Source: an uncultured Bacteroidales bacterium (GTDB lineage Bacteria > Bacteroidota > Bacteroidia > Bacteroidales > F082). Taken from it: 14,493 nt of DNA. Positions 1 to 7,549 of the stretch are shown piece by piece. The notes below the pieces were generated by a model that made no database searches, had not been told where the DNA came from, and saw only the letters and a program-made list of their open reading frames with translations. Location: the NCBI GenBank assembly GCA_937896505.1, contig CALBNP010000131.1, positions 1 to 14,493 on the forward strand, written 5' to 3'. Every line of letters starts with the position of its first letter. Positions within the stretch are counted from its first letter, which is position 1. Position numbers and translations under genes: made by a program.

Positions 1-776
1 GCCGTGGCATGACTTTCAGCGAGGTGCGCGAATATGAGTTCGGCGACGACATCCGTAACATCGACTGGAACGTTACCGCTCGTTTTAACCGTCCTTTCGT
101 CAAGATTTTCGAGGAAGAGCGTGAGATGACGGTGATGCTGCTCATCGACGTTTCTGGCTCCAACGACTTCGGCTCACTCTCGCAGTCGAAGCGCGACCTT
201 ACGGCAGAGTTGGCCGCTGTGTTGGCTTTCTCGGCCATCCAAAACAACGATAAGGTGGGCGTCATCTTCTTCAGCAGCAAGGTGGAGAAGTTCATCCCGC
301 CCAAGAAAGGTAGTTCGCACATCTTGCGCATCATCCGCGAGATTGTGGATTTCCAGCCTACCGAACGCGGCACCGACCTTGGCGAAGGCCTGCGCTATCT
401 CACTTCGGCCATCAAGCGCCGCACTACGGCTTTCCTCATCTCCGACTTCATGACCGACAAGAATTTCGAGAAGGAAATGCAGATTGCCGCCAACAAGCAC
501 GACCTCGTCGCTTTGCGTATCACCGACCGTCGCGAGATGGACATCCCGCGCATCGGACTCGTCAAATTCCGTGATGGCGAGACGGGCAAGGACCTTTGGG
601 TGGATACTTCAAGTCGCGCCTGGAACGAAGCCTACAAGGATATGATTCAGTATAAATCGGCCGAACTGAACCGCTGCTTCAGCATGCATGGCATCGACAA
701 TGCACTGATTTATACCGATGAAGACTATGTGAAACCATTGATGCAACTTTTCAAGAAAAGGGAATCAAGAAGATGA
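1..776 (+). CDS. DUF58 / vWA-like protein of the bat operon, 5' end cut by window
   Basis: This is a DUF58-family protein, the cytosolic vWA-like partner normally encoded between moxR and batA in Bacteroidetes. The first in-frame ATG is at 9, but the frame is open to the window edge (codons from 3 read Arg-Gly) and the family's N-terminal 40 or so residues are missing. The true start therefore lies upstream. Counting from the ATG at 9, the DUF58 signature GDDIRNIDWN is at residues 12-21. A MIDAS-like DVSGS lies at 47-51, a Thr in GTDLGEG at 122 and SDF with Asp at about 146, so the metal-binding vWA fold looks intact. There is no signal peptide or transmembrane segment in the visible part. 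The stop overlaps the next start as ATGA, indicating translational coupling. By family context it probably works with a MoxR AAA+ ATPase encoded just outside the window (inference). Confidence 0.9.
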   Translation, partial: RGMTFSEVREYEFGDDIRNIDWNVTARFNRPFVKIFEEEREMTVMLLIDVSGSNDFGSLSQSKRDLTAELAAVLAFSAIQNNDKVGVIFFSSKVEKFIPPKKGSSHILRIIREIVDFQPTERGTDLGEGLRYLTSAIKRRTTAFLISDFMTDKNFEKEMQIAANKHDLVALRITDRREMDIPRIGLVKFRDGETGKDLWVDTSSRAWNEAYKDMIQYKSAELNRCFSMHGIDNALIYTDEDYVKPLMQLFKKRESRR

Positions 777-1885
777 AAAGATATTTTTTGCTTTTTGTAG
801 CAGCGCTGATGCTGACCATGATGGCCAAGGCGCAAGAGGTGGAAGTGACAGGCAAGGTGGAGAACGAGAAAGTGTCTGTCGGCAAGCCTTTCACGCTCGA
901 CCTCACCATGAAGGCGCCTTACGGCTATTTCGTGGAATGGAATGAGTTTGTCGGCGATACGCTTTCAAGTCAAATTGACATCATCAAACGGGGCAACGTG
1001 GAACGCACCGCCGATGCCGACAGCAACATCATCATTCAGCAACAGCTCACCTTGATGACTTTCGATACGGGTGTCGTCCAACTGCCTGCCGTGGGTCTTG
1101 ACTATGCGCCTTCGTTCGACGACCCAATCCGACTTAAGGCCTACACCGAACCCGTTGATTTGTACTCCAATACGATAACTGTTGATACTATCCAAGCCTA
1201 TCGCCCCATCGTCCCGCCTGTGGCTGCACCAATCCGCATGAAAGATGTCTTCCCGTGGATTTTGGGCCTCTTGCTGCTGGCACTGATTGGATTCGGCATC
1301 TGGTTCTTCCTGAAACGCCGCAAGCCAAAAGTCGATGAAAACGGCAACGTCGTGAAAGGCCCTGTCATCCCGCCTTATACCAAGGCCATCGACAGTCTTG
1401 AGAACTTGCGTCAGCAGAAACTGTGGCAAGCAGGAAAGACGAAGGAATACTATTCTTCGTTGACCGACATCGCACGCGAATACATTGAAGGTCAGTTCGA
1501 TGTGAATGCAGTGGAAATGACTACCGACGACATCCTCGAAGAAATCAAGCCGCTGAAATTCAATGATGAAGTGTTTGCCAAGTTTAAGGATACCATGGAA
1601 CTCGCCGACTTGGTGAAGTTTGCGAAATATGCAGCCTCGAACCTCGAAAACGATATCGCCATGAACAACATGACCGATTTCGTCAACGAGAGTTATGCGC
1701 ATTATCGCGACATGAAGGCAAAGGAGGAAATGATTGAGGCCAACAAGAAAGCCGCTGAAAGAGAGATGAAAGTGGAAAGTGGAAAACGGAAAGCTCAAAG
1801 CTCAGAGTTCAAAGCTCAAAGTTCAGAGTTCAAAGCTCAAAGTTCAGAGTTCAAAGCTCAAAGTTCAGAAGGAGGTATGCAATGA
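773..1885 (+). CDS. Exported membrane-anchored Bat-operon protein with heptapeptide-repeat tail
   Basis: This gene lies between the DUF58 gene and batA, as in other Bacteroidetes bat operons; I know no firm gene symbol for it. A signal peptide covers residues 1-20 (ending AKA|Q). An extracytoplasmic beta-rich domain spans about 22-155 and one transmembrane helix lies at about 160-180, followed by KRRK. The cytoplasmic part (200-310) has the Leu-rich, EYY..LTDIAREYIE, EMTTDDIL layout seen in DUF4381-type proteins and in the C-terminal part of BatD, so the two look distantly related. The last 34 or so residues are low complexity: KVESGKR followed by nearly four copies of KAQSSEF. They are encoded by a 7-nt repeat array and are unlikely to be part of the conserved fold. 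The start overlaps the upstream stop (ATGA) and the stop overlaps the batA start (ATGA). It probably acts in the Bat envelope complex. Confidence 0.85.
   Translation: MKRYFLLFVAALMLTMMAKAQEVEVTGKVENEKVSVGKPFTLDLTMKAPYGYFVEWNEFVGDTLSSQIDIIKRGNVERTADADSNIIIQQQLTLMTFDTGVVQLPAVGLDYAPSFDDPIRLKAYTEPVDLYSNTITVDTIQAYRPIVPPVAAPIRMKDVFPWILGLLLLALIGFGIWFFLKRRKPKVDENGNVVKGPVIPPYTKAIDSLENLRQQKLWQAGKTKEYYSSLTDIAREYIEGQFDVNAVEMTTDDILEEIKPLKFNDEVFAKFKDTMELADLVKFAKYAASNLENDIAMNNMTDFVNESYAHYRDMKAKEEMIEANKKAAEREMKVESGKRKAQSSEFKAQSSEFKAQSSEFKAQSSEGGMQ
1769..1869 (+). repeat. Heptanucleotide tandem array inside the 3' end of the gene before batA
   Basis: About 14 consecutive 7-nt units can be laid out: aaagtgg, aaagtgg, aaaacgg, then cycles of aaagctc, aaagctc or aaagttc, and agagttc. 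From 1790 the pattern settles into a 21-nt period. Copies 1811-1831 and 1832-1852 are identical, and 1790-1810 differs from them at one position. Because 3 x 7 = 21, the translation has a seven-residue period (KAQSSEF). All three forward frames of the repeat are free of stops. The array ends 12 nt before the batA ATG. AAAGTGG/AAAGTTC-type repeats are familiar to me from intergenic DNA of Bacteroidales, so this may be a captured intergenic repeat (inference). Confidence 0.9.
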
Positions 1886-2883
1886 TGTATGAGAATATCG
1901 AATTTGCCAATCCTAACCTACTGTGGCTCTTGATGATAGTTCCGGCTGCCATCGTTTGGTATGTGTTGCGTCATAAGAAACAAGAAGCTTCGGTGCGTTT
2001 CTCCGACTTGAGCGGTTTCGCAAAGCTGCCCAAAACCTGGAAAGCCTATCTCCGCCATCTGCTTTTCGCCTTGAAGGTGGCCGCTTTGGCCTTGCTCATT
2101 GTGGCTTTGGCGCGTCCGCAAAGCTCCTTGACCAACAAGAAATCGAATATTGAAGGCATTGATATCGTCATGGCTATGGACGTTTCGGGTTCCATGCTGG
2201 CCCGCGACCTGAAGCCCGACCGCCTCACAGCCGCCAAGGAAGTAGCTTCTGAATTTGTGGAAGGCCGCCCTGGCGACCGCATGGGTCTGGTCATCTTCTC
2301 GGGCGAGTCGTTTACGCAAGTGCCATTGACCACCGACCACGGTGTGATGCTCAATATGCTTGCCGAAATGAAAAACGGCCTTATCGACGATGGTACTGCC
2401 ATCGGCGATGGCTTGGCGACGGCCATCAGCCGTCTCAAGGACAGCGATGCCATCTCGAAGGTCATCATCTTGCTGACTGATGGTATCAATAACTCTGGCT
2501 CCGTCGATCCTTACACCGCTGCCGAAATGGCCAAACTGTTTGGCATCCGCGTCTATACCATCGGCGTGGGCTCATACGGCACCGCACCTTATCCCGTGCA
2601 AACGCCTTTCGGAACCCAGATTCAGCAGATGAAGGTGGAAATTGACGAGAAACTGTTGCAAAACATCGCTAATAGTACAGACGGAAAGTATTTCCGTGCC
2701 ACATCCACCCAGAAACTTGATGAGGTGTATCAGGAAATCGACAAGCTGGAACGTTCGAAGATCGAAGTCACCGAGTTCAGCCGCCTGCACGAAGAATTTT
2801 ATCCTCTGGTGGCGTGGGCTTTGGCATTACTCTTGCTTGAGTTCCTGCTGCGTAAAACCATTTTCAGAACTATAACGGATTGA
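1882..2883 (+). CDS. batA: BatA, membrane-anchored vWA-domain protein
   Basis: BatA is an inner-membrane protein with a von Willebrand A domain, part of the Bacteroides aerotolerance system. Transmembrane segments lie at about 12-29, 60-78 and 307-325, so the vWA domain (about 93-290) sits between the second and third helices. The MIDAS is complete: DVSGS at 100-104, Thr172 in GTAIGDG and Asp200 in LLTDG. The length of 333 residues is normal for the family. An ATG at 1885 is an alternative start one codon later. The sequence ggagg at 1871-1875 lies 6 nt before the ATG, but it is the tail end of the upstream repeat array, so its role as a ribosome site is uncertain. The ATGA overlap with the previous gene suggests coupling. 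The family assignment is secure; the ligand of the MIDAS is unknown. Confidence 0.95.
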   Translation: MMYENIEFANPNLLWLLMIVPAAIVWYVLRHKKQEASVRFSDLSGFAKLPKTWKAYLRHLLFALKVAALALLIVALARPQSSLTNKKSNIEGIDIVMAMDVSGSMLARDLKPDRLTAAKEVASEFVEGRPGDRMGLVIFSGESFTQVPLTTDHGVMLNMLAEMKNGLIDDGTAIGDGLATAISRLKDSDAISKVIILLTDGINNSGSVDPYTAAEMAKLFGIRVYTIGVGSYGTAPYPVQTPFGTQIQQMKVEIDEKLLQNIANSTDGKYFRATSTQKLDEVYQEIDKLERSKIEVTEFSRLHEEFYPLVAWALALLLLEFLLRKTIFRTITD

Positions 2884-2887
2884 TGCT

Positions 2888-3949
2888 ATGGAAAATGTAT
2901 TGAGATTTGAACATCCGGAATATCTCTACGGACTGATTGCCATTCCGTTACTGATTATCATTTATGTGCTTCTCCGTTTGAGGCAAAAGAAACAATTTGA
3001 GCGTTTTGCAAGTCTTGGAATGCGTAAATATCTGGTTCCGACCTATTCGAGCCGTCGCGCCAATTTCAAGTTTGTCGTCTTCTTGCTGATGGTTTCGTGT
3101 CTTTTCTTGGCTTTGGCCAACCTCCAGAGCGGCTCGAAGATGGAAGAGGTGAAACGCGAAGGTATCGACTTGTACATCGCCGTTGACGTGTCGAACTCGA
3201 TGAATGCCGAAGACATTGTCCCCAGCCGTTTGGAACGCTCAAAGCAATCCATCAACAAACTGATTGCTGACTTGCGTGGCGACCGCATCGGTGTCATCGT
3301 GTTTGCCGACAAGGCTTTCGTCCAGTTGCCTATCACTACTGACTATTCGGCCGCCAAGATGTTCCTCTCGACGGTCAACACGAGTTTGGTGGCATCGCAA
3401 GGAACAGCCATTGCTGAGGCTATCAACTTGGCAGTCAAGTCGTTTTCCGAAGAAGAACGCAGTAAGGCCATTGTCATCATTTCCGATGGCGAAGACCACG
3501 AAAACGATGCGGCGGTAAAGGCCGCGCAGGAAGCGGCGAAGATGGGCATCCGTGTCTATACGATTGGTATGGGCTTGGCCGATGGCGCTCCTATTCCTGA
3601 GTATAACCAATACGGTCACCAGATTGGCTATCGCAAAGACAACCAAGGCAATACCATCATCACGAAGCTCGATGAACAGATGCTGCAGAAGATTGCCAAT
3701 GCAGGCAATGGCGTATATGTGCGTGCCAGCAATTCCAACGTGGGCCTTGAAAAAATCTATTCCGATATCAACCAGATGGATAAGTCGGAAATCGAAACCA
3801 TGGTTTTCACCGACTACGAAGACCAGTTCCAATGGTTTGTGGCCGCCGCCATCATCTTGCTTCTGATTGAAATTTTCGTTTCGTCGGGCAAGAAAGAGTG
3901 GGAGAGGAAGTTTAACATTTTTGAGAAAAAAGATGAAGACATTCAGTAA
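2888..3949 (+). CDS. batB: BatB, membrane-anchored vWA-domain protein
   Basis: BatB is a paralogue of BatA with the same layout: N-terminal transmembrane helices at about 12-30 and 61-78, a vWA domain at about 93-300, and a C-terminal helix at about 316-332 followed by a basic/acidic tail. The MIDAS residues are DVSNS at 100-104, Thr173 in GTAIAEA and Asp200 in ISDGED. The DVSNSM form, rather than the DVSGSM of BatA, is typical of BatB. The start lies 4 nt after the batA stop. The 3' end overlaps batC by 17 bp. It probably forms a complex with BatA at the inner membrane (inference from the family and the shared operon). Confidence 0.95.
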   Translation: MENVLRFEHPEYLYGLIAIPLLIIIYVLLRLRQKKQFERFASLGMRKYLVPTYSSRRANFKFVVFLLMVSCLFLALANLQSGSKMEEVKREGIDLYIAVDVSNSMNAEDIVPSRLERSKQSINKLIADLRGDRIGVIVFADKAFVQLPITTDYSAAKMFLSTVNTSLVASQGTAIAEAINLAVKSFSEEERSKAIVIISDGEDHENDAAVKAAQEAAKMGIRVYTIGMGLADGAPIPEYNQYGHQIGYRKDNQGNTIITKLDEQMLQKIANAGNGVYVRASNSNVGLEKIYSDINQMDKSEIETMVFTDYEDQFQWFVAAAIILLLIEIFVSSGKKEWERKFNIFEKKDEDIQ

Positions 3950-5576
3950 ATACATATTGGCCTTGTCGTTGGTTCTCGCAACGGTTTGCGCTTCGGCCCA
4001 AACCGATGTGAAGCTGTTACGCAAAGGCAACCGACAATACAAGAAAGGCAATTTCACCGAAGCCGAGGTGCAATACAAGAAGGCTTTGGATGCTCGCCCC
4101 AACAATGCCAACGCACAGTTTAACATCGGTGATGCGCTTTTCGGACAGGAAGAATACGATGCGGCATACGCGGCATTCGAGAAGGTGATAGAGATGACAC
4201 CTGATGCCAAATTGAAGGCGAATGCCGTTTTTAACATGGGAAATTGCCTCTTGGCTCAAGATAAGTTCTACGATGCCTTTAATATATATAAGGTGTCGCT
4301 GAAGCTGAATCCCGATAACGAGGATGCGCTCTATAACCTCGAATATTGCCGTGCCCATTTGGTGAAGAGCCACATCTATGTGGATCCTAACATTCAGCAC
4401 GGAACCGTTGAGGCCTCTGAAAAGGTGGCTTTCAATGGCCAACGCGTCAAGTTGTCGTCAAAGGCTGATGAGGATTTCGCCTTGTCGTCATATATCGTGG
4501 TCCGCGCCGATAACACGCAAGTGCAGGTGGAAGTGCAGGGTAGCAGCTTCGTCATGCCTAAGTTCGATGTCATCGTAACGGCCGAGTTTAAGCAAGCGCA
4601 TACTATCGAGGCTGAAAACGACATCCCTCATGGAAAGGTGATGGCGGATAGACCAAAGGCCATTGAAGGCCAAACGGTTGCGCTGAGTGCCGAACCGGAA
4701 GATGGTTTCATGGTGGAACGCTATACGGTGTATAGGAAAGACAACCGGAACGATACGATTCAAGTGAATGACACGGTATTCCAGATGCCCGACTACGATG
4801 TCGTGGTGACAGCCAAGTTCTGCACTTCGCTGCATGTGCATGTCGATAAGTGCGAAAACGGAGCCATTCAGGTTTCCGACAGCCTCGCCATTCCCGGACA
4901 GAACATCGCTGTGATAGTGAAACCCAACAAGGGCTTCCAGTTGGACGACCTGCTTGTGGTGAGCGATGCTGACCCTAACATGGGCGCACCCGTCAGCGAC
5001 GAAAACATCTTCCAGATGCCTGAAACCAATGTCACTTTGAAGGCAAATTTCGTTGAGGCTACCAATTATTATAAGGTGCAAGCCGATACGACTCTTAGAG
5101 GTGGTCATGTGTTGCTCGACCAAGAGGATGCAACACGCCGTGAGACGGTTGCTTTGCGCAATGCTCCCGAACCAGGCTATAAGTTCAAGGAATACCAGAT
5201 TCACCAAGTGGGCGACACTGCCATTAAGGTGATGCCTCAAGGTAATTTCTTCACCATGCCTGATTTCGATGTCGAGGTGACTGCCGTGTTCGAAAAGGAC
5301 GAAAGTCAAGACCAGCAGCAACAACAGCAGCAGCAACAGCAACAAGAGGAACAACAGCAAGACCAGCAACAGGATCAGCAGCAACAGCAACAAAATCAGC
5401 AAGACCAACAACAGCAGCAACAACAGAATCAGCAGCAGCAAAACCAGGAAATGTCGAAGGAAGATGCCCAAAGAATGCTCGATGCTCTGGAGAACCAGGA
5501 AAAGAAGACGATGGAAAAGGTGAACGAGCAGAAGGTCAGACAGCAACCGAAACGAAGAAGCGAGAAGGATTGGTAA
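3933..5576 (+). CDS. batC: BatC, periplasmic TPR protein enlarged by four InlB-like beta repeats
   Basis: I place the start at 3933 rather than at the in-frame ATG at 3867. The protein from 3933 begins with a clear signal peptide (MKTFSKYILALSLVLATVCASA|Q), whereas the longer form would bury it behind 22 basic residues and overlap batB much further. It has 547 residues. Three TPR-like helical pairs lie at about 25-145 (for example GNFTEAEVQYKKAL, ALYNLEYCR). Four beta repeats span about 154-455. A Gln-rich stretch covers 459-506. The C-terminal block typical of BatC is at 507-547: an EDAQRMLDALENQEK segment and a final EKDW. BatC proteins I know of have TPRs and a short low-complexity linker and are about half this length, so the beta-repeat block looks like an insertion. 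It probably acts as a periplasmic scaffold of the Bat complex. Confidence 0.93.
   Translation: MKTFSKYILALSLVLATVCASAQTDVKLLRKGNRQYKKGNFTEAEVQYKKALDARPNNANAQFNIGDALFGQEEYDAAYAAFEKVIEMTPDAKLKANAVFNMGNCLLAQDKFYDAFNIYKVSLKLNPDNEDALYNLEYCRAHLVKSHIYVDPNIQHGTVEASEKVAFNGQRVKLSSKADEDFALSSYIVVRADNTQVQVEVQGSSFVMPKFDVIVTAEFKQAHTIEAENDIPHGKVMADRPKAIEGQTVALSAEPEDGFMVERYTVYRKDNRNDTIQVNDTVFQMPDYDVVVTAKFCTSLHVHVDKCENGAIQVSDSLAIPGQNIAVIVKPNKGFQLDDLLVVSDADPNMGAPVSDENIFQMPETNVTLKANFVEATNYYKVQADTTLRGGHVLLDQEDATRRETVALRNAPEPGYKFKEYQIHQVGDTAIKVMPQGNFFTMPDFDVEVTAVFEKDESQDQQQQQQQQQQQEEQQQDQQQDQQQQQQNQQDQQQQQQQNQQQQNQEMSKEDAQRMLDALENQEKKTMEKVNEQKVRQQPKRRSEKDW
4392..5297 (+). other. Four tandem InlB B-repeat-like domains within BatC
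   Basis: BatC residues about 154-221, 232-298, 308-375 and 388-455 share one pattern. It starts with a Gly near a beta strand (HGTV, HGKV, NGAI, GGHV), then usually a GQ-x-V/I-x-L strand and a P/D-x-x-G/F-[FY] turn. It ends in a box F-x-M-P-x-x-[DN]-V-x-[VL]-x-A-x-F. The four end boxes start at residues 206, 283, 360 and 440, so the period is 77, 77 and 80. This matches the divergent InlB B-repeat family, which is mostly found on secreted and surface proteins. The copies are well diverged from each other, so this is not a recent duplication. Confidence 0.8.
5307..5450 (+). repeat. Poly-glutamine tract in BatC
   Basis: Residues 459-506 contain 38 Gln, interrupted by Asp, Glu and Asn, with runs of 11, 7 and 6 Gln. 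CAA and CAG codons alternate irregularly, so it is not a pure trinucleotide microsatellite. It forms a flexible hydrophilic linker between the beta repeats and the conserved C-terminal helix. BatC proteins often have a low-complexity Gln/Glu-rich linker here; this one is long and unusually Gln-pure. Confidence 0.9.
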
Positions 5577-5581
5577 TAGTA

Positions 5582-5603
5582 GAGACGCGCCATGGCGCGT
5601 CTC
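5582..5603. repeat. Perfect 22-bp palindrome (family copy 1), batC-batD gap
   Basis: This is a perfect palindrome with half-site GAGACGCGCCA and a central CCATGG. It begins 6 nt after the batC stop. As RNA it would fold into a GC-rich stem-loop. The same element occurs again 12 bp downstream and five more times at 11495-11834. Confidence 0.95.
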
Positions 5604-5615
5604 CAATGAATAAAA

Positions 5616-5641
5616 TAGAGACGTGCCATGGCACGTCTCTA
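5616..5641. repeat. Perfect 26-bp palindrome (family copy 2), batC-batD gap
   Basis: The half-site is TAGAGACGTGCCA and the centre CCATGG. It differs from copy 1 at two symmetrical positions (C-G replaced by T-A), so pairing is kept. It lies about 40 bp before the batD start. With copy 1 it fills the only sizeable gap in the operon and could act as an mRNA-processing, stability or attenuation element (inference). Confidence 0.95.
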
Positions 5642-5681
5642 CAATGCCCAAATAAATAAATGAAAATCAAGGAATAAAGAA

Positions 5682-7547
5682 ATGCATAGAATGAAGAGAT
5701 TGTTTTTGATTATTGGAATGTTATTGCCAATGTTGGCATCCGCCCAAGATCCAACCTTGAAAGTGTCAAGTCCGCGGCAGGTGTCGGTAGGGCAGAAGTT
5801 CCAGGTGGTCTTCGAAGCGAATGCCGATGGCAAGAATTTCGAAGCTCCATCCTTTGAAGGTTTTAACGTGGTGGGAGGACCTTTCCAGTCGTCGAGTTCG
5901 AGTTTCCAGATGGTGAACGGCTCGATGTCGCACAGCGTATCTAACACCTATACCTATGCGCTGATGGCCTACCAGGAAGGAACGTTCCATATCGGTTCGG
6001 CTTCGCTGACGGTGAAAGGCAACAAAGTCACGAGCCAGCCTTTCGATATCAAAGTGACGCCGGATAATGGCAGTAATGCCTCGTCGGGCAGTGGTGGCTC
6101 ATCAAGTCAAGGTGGCCAACGCTCGAATACCGACGACCCGCAAGTCAGTGGTAAGGACTTGTTCCTCAAGGTGGTGCCTTCGAAGAAGTCTGTCTATCTC
6201 GGTGAACAGTTTGTGCTTACCTATAAACTTTATACCAAAGTGCCGGTGTCGTCGCTCTCAATCTCGAAAGCGCCTTCCTATCCAAGTGCTTGGACGAAAG
6301 ACATCTCGTCAAATGCGGGCGGCTCGTTGCGCCAAACTTCCGAGTATGTCAATGGTATTGAATACACGGTAGCTGAAATCCAAAAGACGGTGCTGGTGCC
6401 GCAGCGGGCTGGCAAGTTCGTCATCGACCCGATGAGTGTCGAGTGCGTGGCGCAGATCGCTTCGCAGCGTAGCAACCAGCGCAGCATGGACCCGTTCGAG
6501 GCTTTCTTCAATGATCCGTTCTTTGGTCGCAGCTATACCAACGTGCAAAAGGAACTGTCGTCAGGTTCGTTGGGCATTGATGTGAAGCAGCTCCCAGCCG
6601 ACAACAAGCCGGCTTCGTTTGCGGGTGCCGTTGGCAACTTTAATTTTGTTGCCGATATCGACAAGACCGAGCTGAAATCCAACGAGGCTTTCACGCTCAC
6701 TTTTACCGTTTCGGGCAGTGGCAACATCGAGTTGCTCCAAATGCCAGAACCGGTGTTCCCTCCTGATTTCGAGGTATATGACCCAAAAATCGTCACCAAT
6801 GTGGAAACCAACAACCAAGGCTTAGGTGGAACGAAGAAAGCCGAATATCTGGTCATTCCACGTCGTGCTGGCGATTTCATTTTGTCACCTGTCGAGTTTA
6901 GTTATTTCGATGCAAATGCAGGAAAATATGTCGCATTAAGTTCGCCACAATACGATATCCATGTGGAAAAGGGCGAAGGTGGCGAGCAGGAAGGCAATAT
7001 CTATGCCTCGAACCAGGAAGGCATCAAGTATCTGGGTAGCGACATCCGTCACATCCATACGGGCGATTCCAACCTGAAGCCCGTCGGTTCGGCCTTCTTT
7101 GCTACGGCTCCTTATTTTGTTGCGCTTTTGGTGCTGCTCATCCTCTTCGTTGCAGCCTTGCTGCTCTCGAAGAAACGCGCGAAGGACAAGAACGATGTCG
7201 CTGGAATGCGCAACAAACGTGCTACTAAGGAAGCCAACAAACGTCTGAAGAATGCTTCCAAGTTCTTGAAAGACAAAGACCAAGACAAGTTCTACACCGA
7301 GATGTCGGCTGCCTTGTGGGGCTATATCGCTGACAAATGTGGCATCGAACAATCGAAGCTCTCGATGGATACGGTCAGCGAAGCCATGAAAGCCAAGAAC
7401 GTACCCGACGATTTGGTGGCCGAGTTTGTTGACACGTTGAACAACTGTGAGTTCGCCCGTTTCGCACCAGGCGATGCCGAACAGAAGATGGAAGGCCTCT
7501 ATCACAAGGGCCTCGATGTAATCACTCAAGCAGAAAGGAAATTGTAA
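5682..7547 (+). CDS. batD: BatD, large exported membrane-anchored protein
   Basis: BatD is a 621-residue protein with a signal peptide (about 1-21, ending ASA|QD) and a long extracytoplasmic region of beta-sandwich-like domains (about 24-465). A Ser/Gly-rich linker lies at about 128-150, and one transmembrane helix at about 475-496 is followed by SKKRAK. The C-terminal cytoplasmic helical domain (about 515-618) ends NNCEFARFAPGD..., as in the BatD family. An aagga motif at 5669-5673 supports the ATG at 5682; the ATG at 5691 (MKRLFLI...) is a reasonable alternative and gives the same mature protein. Unlike its neighbours it starts 105 bp after the previous stop, behind two palindromes. It ends 2 nt before batE. 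The probable role is a periplasm-facing partner of the BatA/BatB vWA proteins. Confidence 0.93.
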   Translation: MHRMKRLFLIIGMLLPMLASAQDPTLKVSSPRQVSVGQKFQVVFEANADGKNFEAPSFEGFNVVGGPFQSSSSSFQMVNGSMSHSVSNTYTYALMAYQEGTFHIGSASLTVKGNKVTSQPFDIKVTPDNGSNASSGSGGSSSQGGQRSNTDDPQVSGKDLFLKVVPSKKSVYLGEQFVLTYKLYTKVPVSSLSISKAPSYPSAWTKDISSNAGGSLRQTSEYVNGIEYTVAEIQKTVLVPQRAGKFVIDPMSVECVAQIASQRSNQRSMDPFEAFFNDPFFGRSYTNVQKELSSGSLGIDVKQLPADNKPASFAGAVGNFNFVADIDKTELKSNEAFTLTFTVSGSGNIELLQMPEPVFPPDFEVYDPKIVTNVETNNQGLGGTKKAEYLVIPRRAGDFILSPVEFSYFDANAGKYVALSSPQYDIHVEKGEGGEQEGNIYASNQEGIKYLGSDIRHIHTGDSNLKPVGSAFFATAPYFVALLVLLILFVAALLLSKKRAKDKNDVAGMRNKRATKEANKRLKNASKFLKDKDQDKFYTEMSAALWGYIADKCGIEQSKLSMDTVSEAMKAKNVPDDLVAEFVDTLNNCEFARFAPGDAEQKMEGLYHKGLDVITQAERKL

Positions 7548-7549
7548 AA

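Noticed and set aside
965..1798. Minus-strand frame of 277 codons opposite the gene before batA
   Set aside because: It is a shadow of a well-supported gene, with no recognisable domain, and part of it translates the heptanucleotide repeat.
3867..3932. Upstream in-frame ATG giving batC 22 extra residues
   Set aside because: The extra segment is Arg/Lys-rich, lies wholly inside batB and would bury a clean signal peptide that starts at 3933.
3239..4237. Minus-strand frame of 332 codons opposite batB and batC
   Set aside because: It is antisense to two secure genes with intact motifs and has no recognisable family features.
4488..5651. Long minus-strand frame of 387 codons opposite batC and batD upstream region
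   Set aside because: It is the antisense of batC. Its Leu-rich stretch is just the complement of the poly-Gln codons, and its end lies in the palindromes.
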